Source: Desulfotomaculum sp.
Lineage (GTDB): Bacteria > Bacillota > Desulfotomaculia > Desulfotomaculales > Ammonificaceae
Assembly (NCBI GenBank): GCA_012961725.1
Contig: DTYU01000061.1
Coordinates: 1 to 19,634 of the forward strand
DNA length: 19,634 nucleotides
Reading direction: 5' to 3'
The notes beneath the pieces are model-generated. The model did not search any database and was not told the DNA's origin. It was given only the letters and a program-made list of their open reading frames with translations. Position numbers and translations under genes: made by a program. This document shows, in pieces, positions 7,108 to 14,322 of the stretch. Each line of letters opens with the position of its first letter. Within the stretch, counting starts at the first letter, position 1.

Positions 7108-7814
7108 ACGACAAAAATAAAGAGGCTGCGGCGGTTTACCGGGTGGCGATGCGCGACCTGCCGGAAGCCGCCCGGCCGCGGGAGCGGCTGTGGCGGGACG
7201 GCCCGGAGGCGCTCAGCGAGACGGAGCTTTTGGCGATCATCCTGCGGACCGGTTCGAAAGAGGGCTCGGCGCTGGACCTGGCGCGGTATCTTTTGGGAGC
7301 GTTCGGCGGCCTTGCAGGGATAAGCCAAACGGCGCTGGAGGAGCTGAGTGTGATAAAGGGGATGGGCCCAGCAAAGGCCGCGCAGGTGGCGGCGGCGCTG
7401 GAACTCGGCCGGCGGGTGGGGGAAGGCTCGGTCCAGCGGCCAGCGGTAAACACCCCTGAAGACGCCGCGCGCCTGGTGATGGGCAGGATGCGCCGCCTCG
7501 ACAGGGAGGAGTTCCGCGTGATTCTGCTTGATACCAAAAACCGGGTGATCCAGGTTGAAACGGTGGCCGTGGGGGCGCTCAACACTTCCGGGGTGCAGCC
7601 GCGGGAGGTCTTCAAGAACGCCATCCGGCGCAGTGCGGCGGCGGTTATCTTGGTGCACAATCACCCGAGCGGGGACCCGACCCCAAGCCGGGAGGACGTG
7701 GCGCTGACACAGCGGCTGATTCAGGCCGGCGGGCTTGTGGGGATTGAAATCTTAGACCATTTAATTATTGGAGATAATAGGTACGTGAGCCTTAAGGCAG
7801 AAAAAATGATGTAG
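7101..7814 (+). CDS. radC: RadC/DUF2466 family JAB-domain protein
   Basis: This 237-residue protein has the full RadC architecture. An N-terminal helix-hairpin-helix part (about residues 20-100) includes the ELSVIKGMGPAKAAQ hairpin. A C-terminal JAB/MPN-like metalloprotease fold carries the metal motif H186-N-H188-P-S-G and D199. The older DNA-repair annotation is not well supported, and the molecular role of the family remains unsettled. The start is ATG 7101, three bases after the maf stop. It sits between maf and mreB as in many Firmicutes. The frame is intact and length is normal. Confidence 0.93.
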   Translation: MKDDKNKEAAAVYRVAMRDLPEAARPRERLWRDGPEALSETELLAIILRTGSKEGSALDLARYLLGAFGGLAGISQTALEELSVIKGMGPAKAAQVAAALELGRRVGEGSVQRPAVNTPEDAARLVMGRMRRLDREEFRVILLDTKNRVIQVETVAVGALNTSGVQPREVFKNAIRRSAAAVILVHNHPSGDPTPSREDVALTQRLIQAGGLVGIEILDHLIIGDNRYVSLKAEKMM

Positions 7815-7826
7815 CTTTCAATTTGG

Positions 7827-7857
7827 GAATTCGGATGATTTCGGATTTCGAATTTAA
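7827..7857 (+). repeat. short TTCGGAT-type words between radC and mreB
   Basis: TTCGGAT occurs at 7830 and 7840, directly followed by TTCGAAT at 7847 in 7-nt register; GAATTC and TTCGAA palindromes flank the block. It is a weak member of the word-repeat style seen elsewhere in the window and lies in the 63-base radC-mreB gap. Confidence 0.4.
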
Positions 7858-7877
7858 GCTGTGGAAGGAGCCAAAGA

Positions 7878-8912
7878 GTGTTACATTTTGGCATTTTTGC
7901 CAGGGACTTGGGAATTGACTTGGGTACGGCCAACAGCCTTGTATATGTAAAGGGGCGCGGCATTGTCTTCCGGGAGCCGTCGGTGGTAGCCATTCAAAAG
8001 GATACAGGAGAGATATTGGCGGTGGGTGAGGACGCGAAGCAGATGATCGGACGCACGCCCGGAAATATTGTGGCGATAAGACCGCTCAAAGACGGGGTGA
8101 TCGCCGATTTCGACACCACACAGGCGATGATCAGATACTTTATCCATAAAGCGCTGCGGGGCCGCCATTTTTTCTTCCGGCCGCGGGTGGTCATCGGTGC
8201 CCCTACAGGGGTGACGACCGTGGAAGAAAGAGCGGTGCGGGAGGCGGCGCTGCAGGCCGGGGCGCGCGAGGTCTACCTTATCGAGGAGCCGATGGCCGCA
8301 GCGATCGGTGCCGGTCTCCCCGTTCACGAGCCGACCGGAAACATGATCGTGGATATCGGGGGCGGAACCACCGAGGTGGCGGTCATCTCCCTCGGCGGGA
8401 TAGTGACCAGCTGCTCTATCCGCATCGCTGGCGACGAAATGGATGAGGCGATAATCCAATACATCAAGAGAACGTATAACCTGATGATCGGGGAGCGTAC
8501 CGCGGAGCAGATCAAGATCGACATCGGCTCTGCTTATAAACCGGAGGGTTTGGGAAGTGAGGACGTGCGCGGCCGGGACTTGGTGACCGGCCTGCCTAAA
8601 ACCGTAAAGGTTACTGCGGAGGAGATCCACCATGCGCTTTCCGAGCCGGTGTCGGCGATCCTTGAGGCGATTAAGGCCACGCTTGAACGGACGCCGCCGG
8701 AATTGGCCGCTGATATCATGGACCGCGGGATTATCATGGCCGGCGGCGGGGCATTGCTCAGGGGGCTTGACCGCCTGGTCAGCGAGCAGACGGGGATGCC
8801 GGTGACTTTGGCAGAGGAGCCGCTTCAGGCAGTGGCCTCCGGAACCGGATATGTCCTTGATCACATAGAGGTTTTGCGCCGGGTGGTGCTGCAGCCGCGG
8901 AAGGTGGTATGA
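7878..8912 (+). CDS. mreB: rod shape-determining protein MreB
   Basis: MreB is the bacterial actin homologue that forms membrane-associated filaments and guides the lateral wall synthesis machinery. The 344-residue product has the phosphate-1 loop IDLGTANSLVY (from residue 13), the RPRVVIGAPTGVTTVEERAV region, phosphate-2 VDIGGGTTEVAVISLGGIV, and the adenosine motif IIMAGGGALLRGLDRLV. The N-terminal MLHFGIFARDLG is a normal short lead. GTG 7878 has AAGGAG upstream. Its stop overlaps the mreC start (ATGATG). It is the first of the mreBCD genes, with PBP2 behind. The frame is intact. Confidence 0.98.
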   Translation: MLHFGIFARDLGIDLGTANSLVYVKGRGIVFREPSVVAIQKDTGEILAVGEDAKQMIGRTPGNIVAIRPLKDGVIADFDTTQAMIRYFIHKALRGRHFFFRPRVVIGAPTGVTTVEERAVREAALQAGAREVYLIEEPMAAAIGAGLPVHEPTGNMIVDIGGGTTEVAVISLGGIVTSCSIRIAGDEMDEAIIQYIKRTYNLMIGERTAEQIKIDIGSAYKPEGLGSEDVRGRDLVTGLPKTVKVTAEEIHHALSEPVSAILEAIKATLERTPPELAADIMDRGIIMAGGGALLRGLDRLVSEQTGMPVTLAEEPLQAVASGTGYVLDHIEVLRRVVLQPRKVV

Positions 8913-9745
8913 TGCGGCCTTCTTGGCACCTACTAAAGAGGGCTTTGTTGATCCTGGCACTAATCATGGTAATGGTGGGAGGGATTCATCTGACCGGGCC
9001 CGAGCGGGCAGCCGACCTTAATATTTTCGGGGCGTGGGTCAGGGATGTGGCAGCTCCCGTTCAACACGCCGTATGGCGGACCAGCCAGGCGGCAAATTCG
9101 GGGGCGGCCTTTATTTTTTCTTTGGGCAGGGATACCGGCCGTGTCCGGGCGCTTGAAGAAAAGATAGCGGGGCTGGAAGGTGAAATCAGGCGGTTAAGAG
9201 CGGTAGCGAATGAAAACAAGCGGCTGAAGGCGCTGTTGGCGTATAAGACCGCCAGTACCGAACCCTCTATAATCGCTGCGGTCATCAGTCGCAATCCTAC
9301 TAACTGGTTCGGGACGGTTGTCATAAACCGCGGCAAGAAGGATGGCGTGACGCGCGGGGCGGCGGTAATCACCCCTGCGGGAGTGGTGGGGAGGGTCTTG
9401 ACGGTAAGCGGCCGCACAGCCGAGGTGCTCCTGATCACGGATCCCCGCAGCGCGGTGGGGAGCGCCGTTTATGAAACGCAGGTGCCCGGGATAGTGCGTG
9501 GAACGCTTGCGGGGTCTGAAAGGCTGAAGATGGAGTACGTGGTTAAGGATGAGCCGGTGCGGCAAGGGTTTTTGGTGACGACGTCGAGCCTGAGCGATCT
9601 CTTCCCGCCCGGCATACCGGTCGGTACGGTAACCAAGGTCGAAGAGCAAGAGAGCGGTATGTTCAAGATTGTGTACCTGAAGCCGGCGGTGGACCTTAAC
9701 CGGTTGGAAGAGGTGCTTGTGCTTTTAGGCAGTGATTCGGGGTGA
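8909..9745 (+). CDS. mreC: rod shape-determining protein MreC
   Basis: MreC links MreB and PBP2 in the elongation complex. The 278-residue protein has one N-terminal membrane helix (about residues 9-27) and a coiled coil (about 73-106, with LEEKIAGLEGEIRRLRAVAN). An extracytoplasmic double beta-barrel follows, with NPTNWFGTVVINRGKKDGV and ITPAGVVGRVLTV. ATG 8909 overlaps the mreB stop; ATG 8912 is an equally possible start. The normally tight mreC-mreD spacing is broken here by a 231-base repeat cassette. Confidence 0.96.
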   Translation: MMRPSWHLLKRALLILALIMVMVGGIHLTGPERAADLNIFGAWVRDVAAPVQHAVWRTSQAANSGAAFIFSLGRDTGRVRALEEKIAGLEGEIRRLRAVANENKRLKALLAYKTASTEPSIIAAVISRNPTNWFGTVVINRGKKDGVTRGAAVITPAGVVGRVLTVSGRTAEVLLITDPRSAVGSAVYETQVPGIVRGTLAGSERLKMEYVVKDEPVRQGFLVTTSSLSDLFPPGIPVGTVTKVEEQESGMFKIVYLKPAVDLNRLEEVLVLLGSDSG

Positions 9746-9953
9746 GAAGTCAGGAGCCAGGAGACAGGAGTCAGAAGAGGAGTTAAATGGTTAGTAGTTG
9801 AGTAGTTGAGTGTCGAGAGTTACTGACTTAACCGCTTGATTTTATACTATGGGCTTTCCCTACTTAACAACTCAACGACTTAACCTTGTACCGCTGAGCC
9901 GAATTCCTACAAAGACTATTCTGAATTCTGACTCCTGACTTCTGAATTCTTGA
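9746..9953 (+). repeat. nested inverted word-repeat cassette between mreC and mreD
   Basis: The outer left arm (9746-9780) has five 7-nt words: GAAGTCA, GGAGCCA, GGAGACA, GGAGTCA, GAAGAGG. The outer right arm (9919-9953) has five 7-nt words in the opposite sense: TTCTGAA, TTCTGAC, TCCTGAC, TTCTGAA, TTCTTGA. Inside them lie 8-nt words, TAGTTGAG twice on the left (within about 9791-9830) and the inverted ACTTAACA / ACTCAACG / ACTTAACC on the right (about 9860-9885). The whole is a nested, imperfect palindrome that starts at the mreC stop and ends 23 bases before mreD. Confidence 0.85.
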
Positions 9954-9976
9954 CCGGTTAGAATGAGGATTAAGAC

Positions 9977-10477
9977 GTGCGGACGTTCGCCCTGCTCTTA
10001 CTAATCACGGTTGCGCTTCTCTTGGAGCAGACGGTGCTAAACTTCCTCCGGGTGGCGGGGGTAAAGCCCGATCTGGTGCTGCTGATAGTCATTTTCAACG
10101 GCATCTTAAAAGGCCCGCGGGAAGGGGCCTTATGGGGCTTTGTTGCAGGATCGTTAGAGGACTTCGCCTGCGGGCACTACATCGGCCTCAACGCTCTCAG
10201 CAAGCTTGTTGCGGGCTGCCTTGCCGGCCTGGTTGAGTTTCGGGTATACAAGGAGAGCGTAGTCACGGCGGCGGCGGTGGTATGGGCTGTTAGCTTTATA
10301 TCGGGAGGCGTGGTCTACCTTCTGCTCTTAACCTTGGGGGTTTTTGTTGCGCCTTCCGACGCTTTTTTGCGCGTCTTGCTGCCTGTTGCCGTCTATAACG
10401 CGCTTTTGAGCCTGCTGTTTTACCGCTCTTTTCACCGGGCAACCTTCTACGGCTTCTTGCGGGAGGAACGTTACTGA
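9977..10477 (+). CDS. mreD: rod shape-determining protein MreD
   Basis: MreD is the small polytopic membrane partner of MreC in the elongasome. The 166-residue product is hydrophobic with about five membrane helices. It has the typical N-terminal LEQTVLNFLRVAGVKPDLVLLIV stretch (the Pro-Asp pair after helix 1 is characteristic) and the GALWGFVAGSLEDF motif. GTG 9977 has TGAGGA seven bases upstream. It is followed after two bases by the PBP2 start. Identity rests on hydropathy, the PDL motif and gene order. Confidence 0.93.
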   Translation: MRTFALLLLITVALLLEQTVLNFLRVAGVKPDLVLLIVIFNGILKGPREGALWGFVAGSLEDFACGHYIGLNALSKLVAGCLAGLVEFRVYKESVVTAAAVVWAVSFISGGVVYLLLLTLGVFVAPSDAFLRVLLPVAVYNALLSLLFYRSFHRATFYGFLREERY

Positions 10478-10479
10478 TT

Positions 10480-12438
10480 TTGGAGAAGAAGGCCGTCGAA
10501 AAGAAGGCAAGGGTCTTATTGGCCGTAATCACGGTCATTTTCTTGGTGTTGTATTTTCGTCTCGCCGAGCTGCAGATTTTTCGGACCGAGCAGTTTGAGG
10601 TGCTGGCGCGGGAGAACAGGCTCCGGCTGATGACGATCAGAGCGCCTCGCGGGGAGATATTTGACCGTGAGGGTCGTAAAATCGTCGGTAACCGCCCGGT
10701 CTATACCGTTTCGTTAGCTAATTTGGGAAAGCCGATGCCGCCGGAGGTCATTAAGAGACTGGCTGCGCTCTTAGGCAAGGAAGAAACCGAGATCCAGCAG
10801 AGGCTCGCGGAGCAGTCGCTGCCGTACGAGCCTGTGCGGGTGGCGACCGACGTTCCGCTCAAGGTCGTTACCTTCATTCAGGAGCACGGGGAGGATTTCC
10901 CGGGAGTGCTGGTGGACATCACACCGGTGCGTTATTACCCGCACGGTACGCTGCTGGCCCACGTCTTAGGATATGTGCAGGAGATCAAGCCGGAGCAGCT
11001 TAAGAAGCATAAGGAGGAAGGATACAAGCCCGGCGATCCGTTCGGACAAAACGGCGTGGAGTATCTTTTTGAGCGATACCTGCGCGGTGAGGACGGCGCC
11101 CGGTACTTAGAGGTGGATGCGACGGGGCGGGCGGTCCGGGACCTCGGCGTGAAGCCCCCCGTGGCCGGGGCCGACCTGGTTCTTACTATAGACTTGGATC
11201 TGCAGCGGGTGAGCGAAGAGGGGCTCAAGCGGGCGATTGAGGACGCACGCAAAAAGGGGCATCCGGCTCCGGGCGGGGCGGTGGTGGTTAAGGAGGTCAA
11301 AACCGGCGAGATTTTGGCGATGGCCAGCTTTCCGGCTTATGACCCGGCGGTTTTCACCAGGGATCTGAACCCGCAGGAGGTGAAGCGGATCTTCGGGGCC
11401 CCGGACAAGCCTTTTCTGAACCGGGCGCTCAACGCCTATACACCGGGTTCAACCTTCAAAATGGTAACGGCGATTGCCGCGCTCGAGGCCGGGAAAATCA
11501 CCCCCGAGTTTACCATAAACTGCCCCGGCTATTTCGTTTTAGGCAGGACCTGGAATGATTGGCTCCCTGGAGGTCACGGGCGCGTTGACTTGTTGAAGGC
11601 GATCAAGGTTTCTTGCAACGTTTATTTCTGGACGATCGGCAACATGACGGGAATCGACGAGATTGCCCGGGTGGCAAGGGATTTCGGTCTCGGGGAGAGA
11701 ACGGGCCTTGGTCTGCCGGGGGAGGCGGCGGGAGTCGTCCCGACGCCCGAGTACAAATACAAGAAGGTAAAGGCCCAGCTCGATTCCGTTTTCGGCCCCA
11801 AGTTCGCGGCCCTCGAAAAGGAGTACGAGAAGCGCTTAGAGGAAACCGCCGACCCCGCGGAAAAGAAAAGGTTGGCGAAGGAAAAAGCAAGGAAGAAGGC
11901 GCTCATCCAAGCGGAATATGACCGCTATGCCTGGGACCTCTCGTGGCGGTCTTACGATACCCTGAACACGGCCACCGGCCAGGGCTACAATCTTTATACG
12001 CCGCTTCAGTTGGCCAACTACGCGGCGGCCATAGCCGGTGACGGCACCATCTACCGGGAGCGTCTGGTAAAAAAGGTGGTGGGTCCCAAGGGGGAGACCG
12101 TGGCGGAGTTCAAGCCCGAGGTTGTGCGGCAGGTAAATGTAAAGCCGGAGACGCTGAAGGTGATCCAGCAGGGGATGGCTTTGGTCACCAAGCCGGGCGG
12201 TACCGCGTACGGCGCCTTTCACGACTTTGAAGTGCCGGTGGCGGCAAAAACGGGTTCGGCCGAGATTGCCGGACAGGAGGCAACCCATGCCCTTTTCATC
12301 GCATACGCGCCGGTCGATAAACCGGAGGTGGCTGTATCGGTCGTTGTGGAAAACGCAGGGCACGGCGGTTCGGCAGCGGCACCGGTGGCACGGGATATCT
12401 TGGCGGCGTACTTCGGGTTGCCGCTGCGGATCCAATAA
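10480..12438 (+). CDS. mrdA: penicillin-binding protein 2 (peptidoglycan transpeptidase)
   Basis: This class B PBP of the elongasome crosslinks peptidoglycan outside the membrane. The 652-residue product has an N-terminal anchor (about residues 12-28), the PBP dimerisation/pedestal domain with RAPRGEIFDREGR, and a transpeptidase domain. That domain carries S324-T-F-K327 (TPGSTFKM), S378-C-N380 and K590-T-G592. Between TPEYKYK and the GQGYNLYTPLQLA core there is a Lys/Glu-rich insert of about 57 residues (roughly 428-484), predicted helical. TTG 10480 directly follows mreD; the nearest GGAGG is 13 bases upstream, longer than usual, so coupling to mreD translation is likely. The frame is intact. 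Confidence 0.96.
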   Translation: MEKKAVEKKARVLLAVITVIFLVLYFRLAELQIFRTEQFEVLARENRLRLMTIRAPRGEIFDREGRKIVGNRPVYTVSLANLGKPMPPEVIKRLAALLGKEETEIQQRLAEQSLPYEPVRVATDVPLKVVTFIQEHGEDFPGVLVDITPVRYYPHGTLLAHVLGYVQEIKPEQLKKHKEEGYKPGDPFGQNGVEYLFERYLRGEDGARYLEVDATGRAVRDLGVKPPVAGADLVLTIDLDLQRVSEEGLKRAIEDARKKGHPAPGGAVVVKEVKTGEILAMASFPAYDPAVFTRDLNPQEVKRIFGAPDKPFLNRALNAYTPGSTFKMVTAIAALEAGKITPEFTINCPGYFVLGRTWNDWLPGGHGRVDLLKAIKVSCNVYFWTIGNMTGIDEIARVARDFGLGERTGLGLPGEAAGVVPTPEYKYKKVKAQLDSVFGPKFAALEKEYEKRLEETADPAEKKRLAKEKARKKALIQAEYDRYAWDLSWRSYDTLNTATGQGYNLYTPLQLANYAAAIAGDGTIYRERLVKKVVGPKGETVAEFKPEVVRQVNVKPETLKVIQQGMALVTKPGGTAYGAFHDFEVPVAAKTGSAEIAGQEATHALFIAYAPVDKPEVAVSVVVENAGHGGSAAAPVARDILAAYFGLPLRIQ

Positions 12439-12451
12439 ATGATTTTGTCAG

Positions 12452-12491
12452 AAAAACCGAAAAAAAAAGCCTTTAAATCAGCGGTTTTTTT
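12452..12491 (+). terminator. possible weak intrinsic terminator after PBP2
   Basis: AAAAACCG at 12452-12459 can pair with CGGTTTTT starting at 12482, and the T run continues to 12491. The stem is AT-rich with only three GC pairs, and the 22-base loop is long, so any termination would be partial. It lies between PBP2 and minC. Confidence 0.35.
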
Positions 12492-12557
12492 AGGAGGGAT
12501 TAGCAGGATTTGGTTTGAATACGGCGAATAGGGAAGGGGGGAAAGGGAGGGATAACT

Positions 12558-13016
12558 ATGGCGACGGACCCCGGTCAGGTAAGGGCCGATCCCCGGGTGA
12601 GGGGCGCGGAAGAAAACCAGACGGTTTTGATCCAGCGGACATTGCGGTCGGGACAGAGCATTTTTTACCCCGGGAATGTGGTCGTCTTAGGTGATGTCAA
12701 TCCCGGGGCTCAGGTTGCGGCTACGGGTGATGTTATTGTTGTCGGAGCGCTGAGGGGAACGGTGCATGCCGGGGCTGGCGGTGACGAAGCCGCTGTGGTT
12801 ATTGCTTTCCGGCTTGAGCCGACACAGCTCCGAATCGCCGAGCACGTTTCGCGGCCGCCGGCGGGAATGGTACCGGCCGGACAACCGGAGGTAGCGCGGG
12901 TAAGGGACGGCGTGATCAGTATTGGGGCTTTTTCCGGTGCGGGGGAACGCCAGGGAACTGTTGCGAGAGCTTTGGTACCCTATGACCTGGAGGCAGAATC
13001 GGACAGTGAGAAGTGA
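12558..13016 (+). CDS. minC: MinC, C-terminal domain only
   Basis: MinC is the FtsZ-inhibiting effector of the Min system. This 152-residue protein contains the MinC C-terminal beta-helix domain, which dimerises and binds MinD (about residues 22-105: TLRSGQSIFYPGNVVVLGDV, NPGAQVAATGDVIVVGALRG, and LRIAEHVSRPP). The N-terminal domain that inhibits FtsZ polymerisation (about 100 residues) is absent. ATG 12558 has a strong GGGAGGG upstream, and only 119 bases separate it from PBP2, so no N-terminal domain can be encoded there. The tail after about residue 110 is not conserved to my eye. It precedes minD by 62 bases. Either the C-domain works alone or the inhibitor role lies elsewhere. Confidence 0.88.
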   Translation: MATDPGQVRADPRVRGAEENQTVLIQRTLRSGQSIFYPGNVVVLGDVNPGAQVAATGDVIVVGALRGTVHAGAGGDEAAVVIAFRLEPTQLRIAEHVSRPPAGMVPAGQPEVARVRDGVISIGAFSGAGERQGTVARALVPYDLEAESDSEK

Positions 13017-13025
13017 GAGTACGCC

Positions 13026-13045
13026 AGACGCGGTTTAAGGCGTCT
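13026..13045 (+). other. small hairpin between minC and minD
   Basis: AGACGC at 13026-13031 pairs with GCGTCT at 13040-13045 around an eight-base loop. No T run follows. It could be an intercistronic stabilising hairpin. Confidence 0.4.
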
Positions 13046-13078
13046 TCTGAGGTAAATTAAACGTGGGGAGGACGAAGA

Positions 13079-13873
13079 ATGGGAGAGATTATAGTAATTA
13101 CTTCCGGCAAGGGAGGCGTTGGCAAGACCACGGCCGCGGCGAATATCGGCGCGGGACTGGCCCTGCGCGGGTATAAGGCGGCGCTGGTAGACGCTGACAT
13201 CGGCCTCCGCAACCTCGATGTGGTTTTAGGCTTGGAAAACCGTATCGTTTATGATCTGGTCGACGTGGCACACGGCCACTGCCGACTAAAGCAGGCGCTG
13301 ATCAAGGATAAACGCTTCGAAGGTCTGCACCTCTTGCCCGCTGCCCAGACAAAGGACAAGACCGCGGTCAAGCCGGAGCAGATGAGGGAGATATGCCTGC
13401 AGCTCAGCGAAGAGTTTGATTATGTGATCATTGACTGTCCGGCGGGAATTGAACAAGGGTTTAGGAATGCGGTTGCCGGGGCGGAGAAGGCGATTGTGAT
13501 CACCACGCCGGAGGTCTCCGCGGTCCGCGACGCCGACAGGGTGATCGGCCTGTTGGAAGCCGCGGAGCTGCGGGAACCGAAACTGGTCATCAACCGGCTG
13601 CGCCCGAAGATGGTCCGCCAGGGGAACATGATGAACATCGAAGACATAATAGACATTTTGGCGGTAGATCTTTTGGGAGTAATTCCGGAGGATGAAAAGA
13701 TAATCGTGACCACCAACAAGGGCGACCCTGTGATTCAGGATGAGCGCTCGCTATCAGGAGAAGCCTTCCGGAATATCACCCGGCGGATCTTAGGGGAGCC
13801 TGTTCCGCTCATGGACTTGGAGCGGAACGGGAACTTTTTTTTGCGGTTGCGCAGAATGGTTGGATTGGGTTAG
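13079..13873 (+). CDS. minD: septum site-determining ATPase MinD
   Basis: MinD is a membrane-binding, dimerising ATPase that recruits MinC and is regulated by MinE. The 264-residue product has the deviant Walker A K11-G-G-V-G-K16-T-T, the A' motif VDADIGLRNLD (D38, D40), the Walker B region YVIIDCPAGIE, and the C-terminal amphipathic membrane-targeting helix (FFLRLRRMVG at the end). ATG 13079 is preceded by GGGGAGGA. It is followed by minE after 21 bases. The frame is intact and length is typical. Confidence 0.98.
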   Translation: MGEIIVITSGKGGVGKTTAAANIGAGLALRGYKAALVDADIGLRNLDVVLGLENRIVYDLVDVAHGHCRLKQALIKDKRFEGLHLLPAAQTKDKTAVKPEQMREICLQLSEEFDYVIIDCPAGIEQGFRNAVAGAEKAIVITTPEVSAVRDADRVIGLLEAAELREPKLVINRLRPKMVRQGNMMNIEDIIDILAVDLLGVIPEDEKIIVTTNKGDPVIQDERSLSGEAFRNITRRILGEPVPLMDLERNGNFFLRLRRMVGLG

Positions 13874-13894
13874 CGGAAGAGAGGGGGAAGAGTC

Positions 13895-14176
13895 TTGTTA
13901 GACTTCTTGACGCGGCTTCTAAAGCGGCACTGCGGGGGGAGCAAAGACCTGGCAAAGGAGCGGCTGCGGCTGGTCTTGGTGCACGACAGGGCCAACATTT
14001 CGCCGGAACTGCTGCAACTGCTGAAGGATGACCTCGTGCGGACGATCTCGAGATACATGGAGATCGATGAGAAAGGACTTGAAGTAACGCTCGATACGTC
14101 TGACAACGCGGTGGCCCTTGTAGCGAGTATCCCTGTTCGCCGGGTGAAGCGGGCCGTTAAGATGGCTTCGGTCTAA
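13895..14176 (+). CDS. minE: cell division topological specificity factor MinE
   Basis: MinE stimulates MinD ATPase and drives pole-to-pole oscillation in organisms that have it. The 93-residue protein has the N-terminal membrane-binding helix (MLDFLTRLL), the anti-MinCD region containing KERLRLVLVHDRANISPELL (about residues 22-41), and the topological-specificity domain to the end (DLVRTISRYMEID). TTG 13895 has GAGGGGG about eight bases upstream. It is the last gene of the cluster, followed by a terminator. Confidence 0.95.
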   Translation: MLDFLTRLLKRHCGGSKDLAKERLRLVLVHDRANISPELLQLLKDDLVRTISRYMEIDEKGLEVTLDTSDNAVALVASIPVRRVKRAVKMASV

Positions 14177-14220
14177 TTCTGAACTGTTCCATAGCTGAAG
14201 GGCGACTTGAGTAAAACGGG

Positions 14221-14246
14221 AAGCCGTGGTGGCGGCTTTTTCTTTT
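14221..14246 (+). terminator. intrinsic terminator after minE
   Basis: AAGCCG at 14221-14226 and CGGCTT at 14233-14238 form a six-pair stem with a six-base loop, running into a T-rich tail (TTTTTCTTTT at 14237-14246). It lies 45 bases after the minE stop and before a separate promoter for rnr, so it plausibly ends the mre-min transcript. Confidence 0.72.
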
Positions 14247-14273
14247 GCCAAGCGTCGCCGGCTGATTTAAAAT
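14245..14273 (+). promoter_or_regulatory. sigma-A promoter for rnr
   Basis: TTGCCA at 14245-14250 and TAAAAT at 14268-14273 have an exact 17-base spacer, each matching consensus at five of six positions. It lies right after the minE terminator and about 50 bases before the rnr start. Confidence 0.65.
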
Positions 14274-14322
14274 TGGTTTCAACCGAACGAGAATATGTGG
14301 TTTGCGTGGAGTGAAAGAAACG

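Noticed and set aside
7881..8960. 359-codon minus-strand frame opposite mreB
   Set aside because: Shadow of mreB caused by high GC and codon bias; the plus strand has complete MreB motifs.
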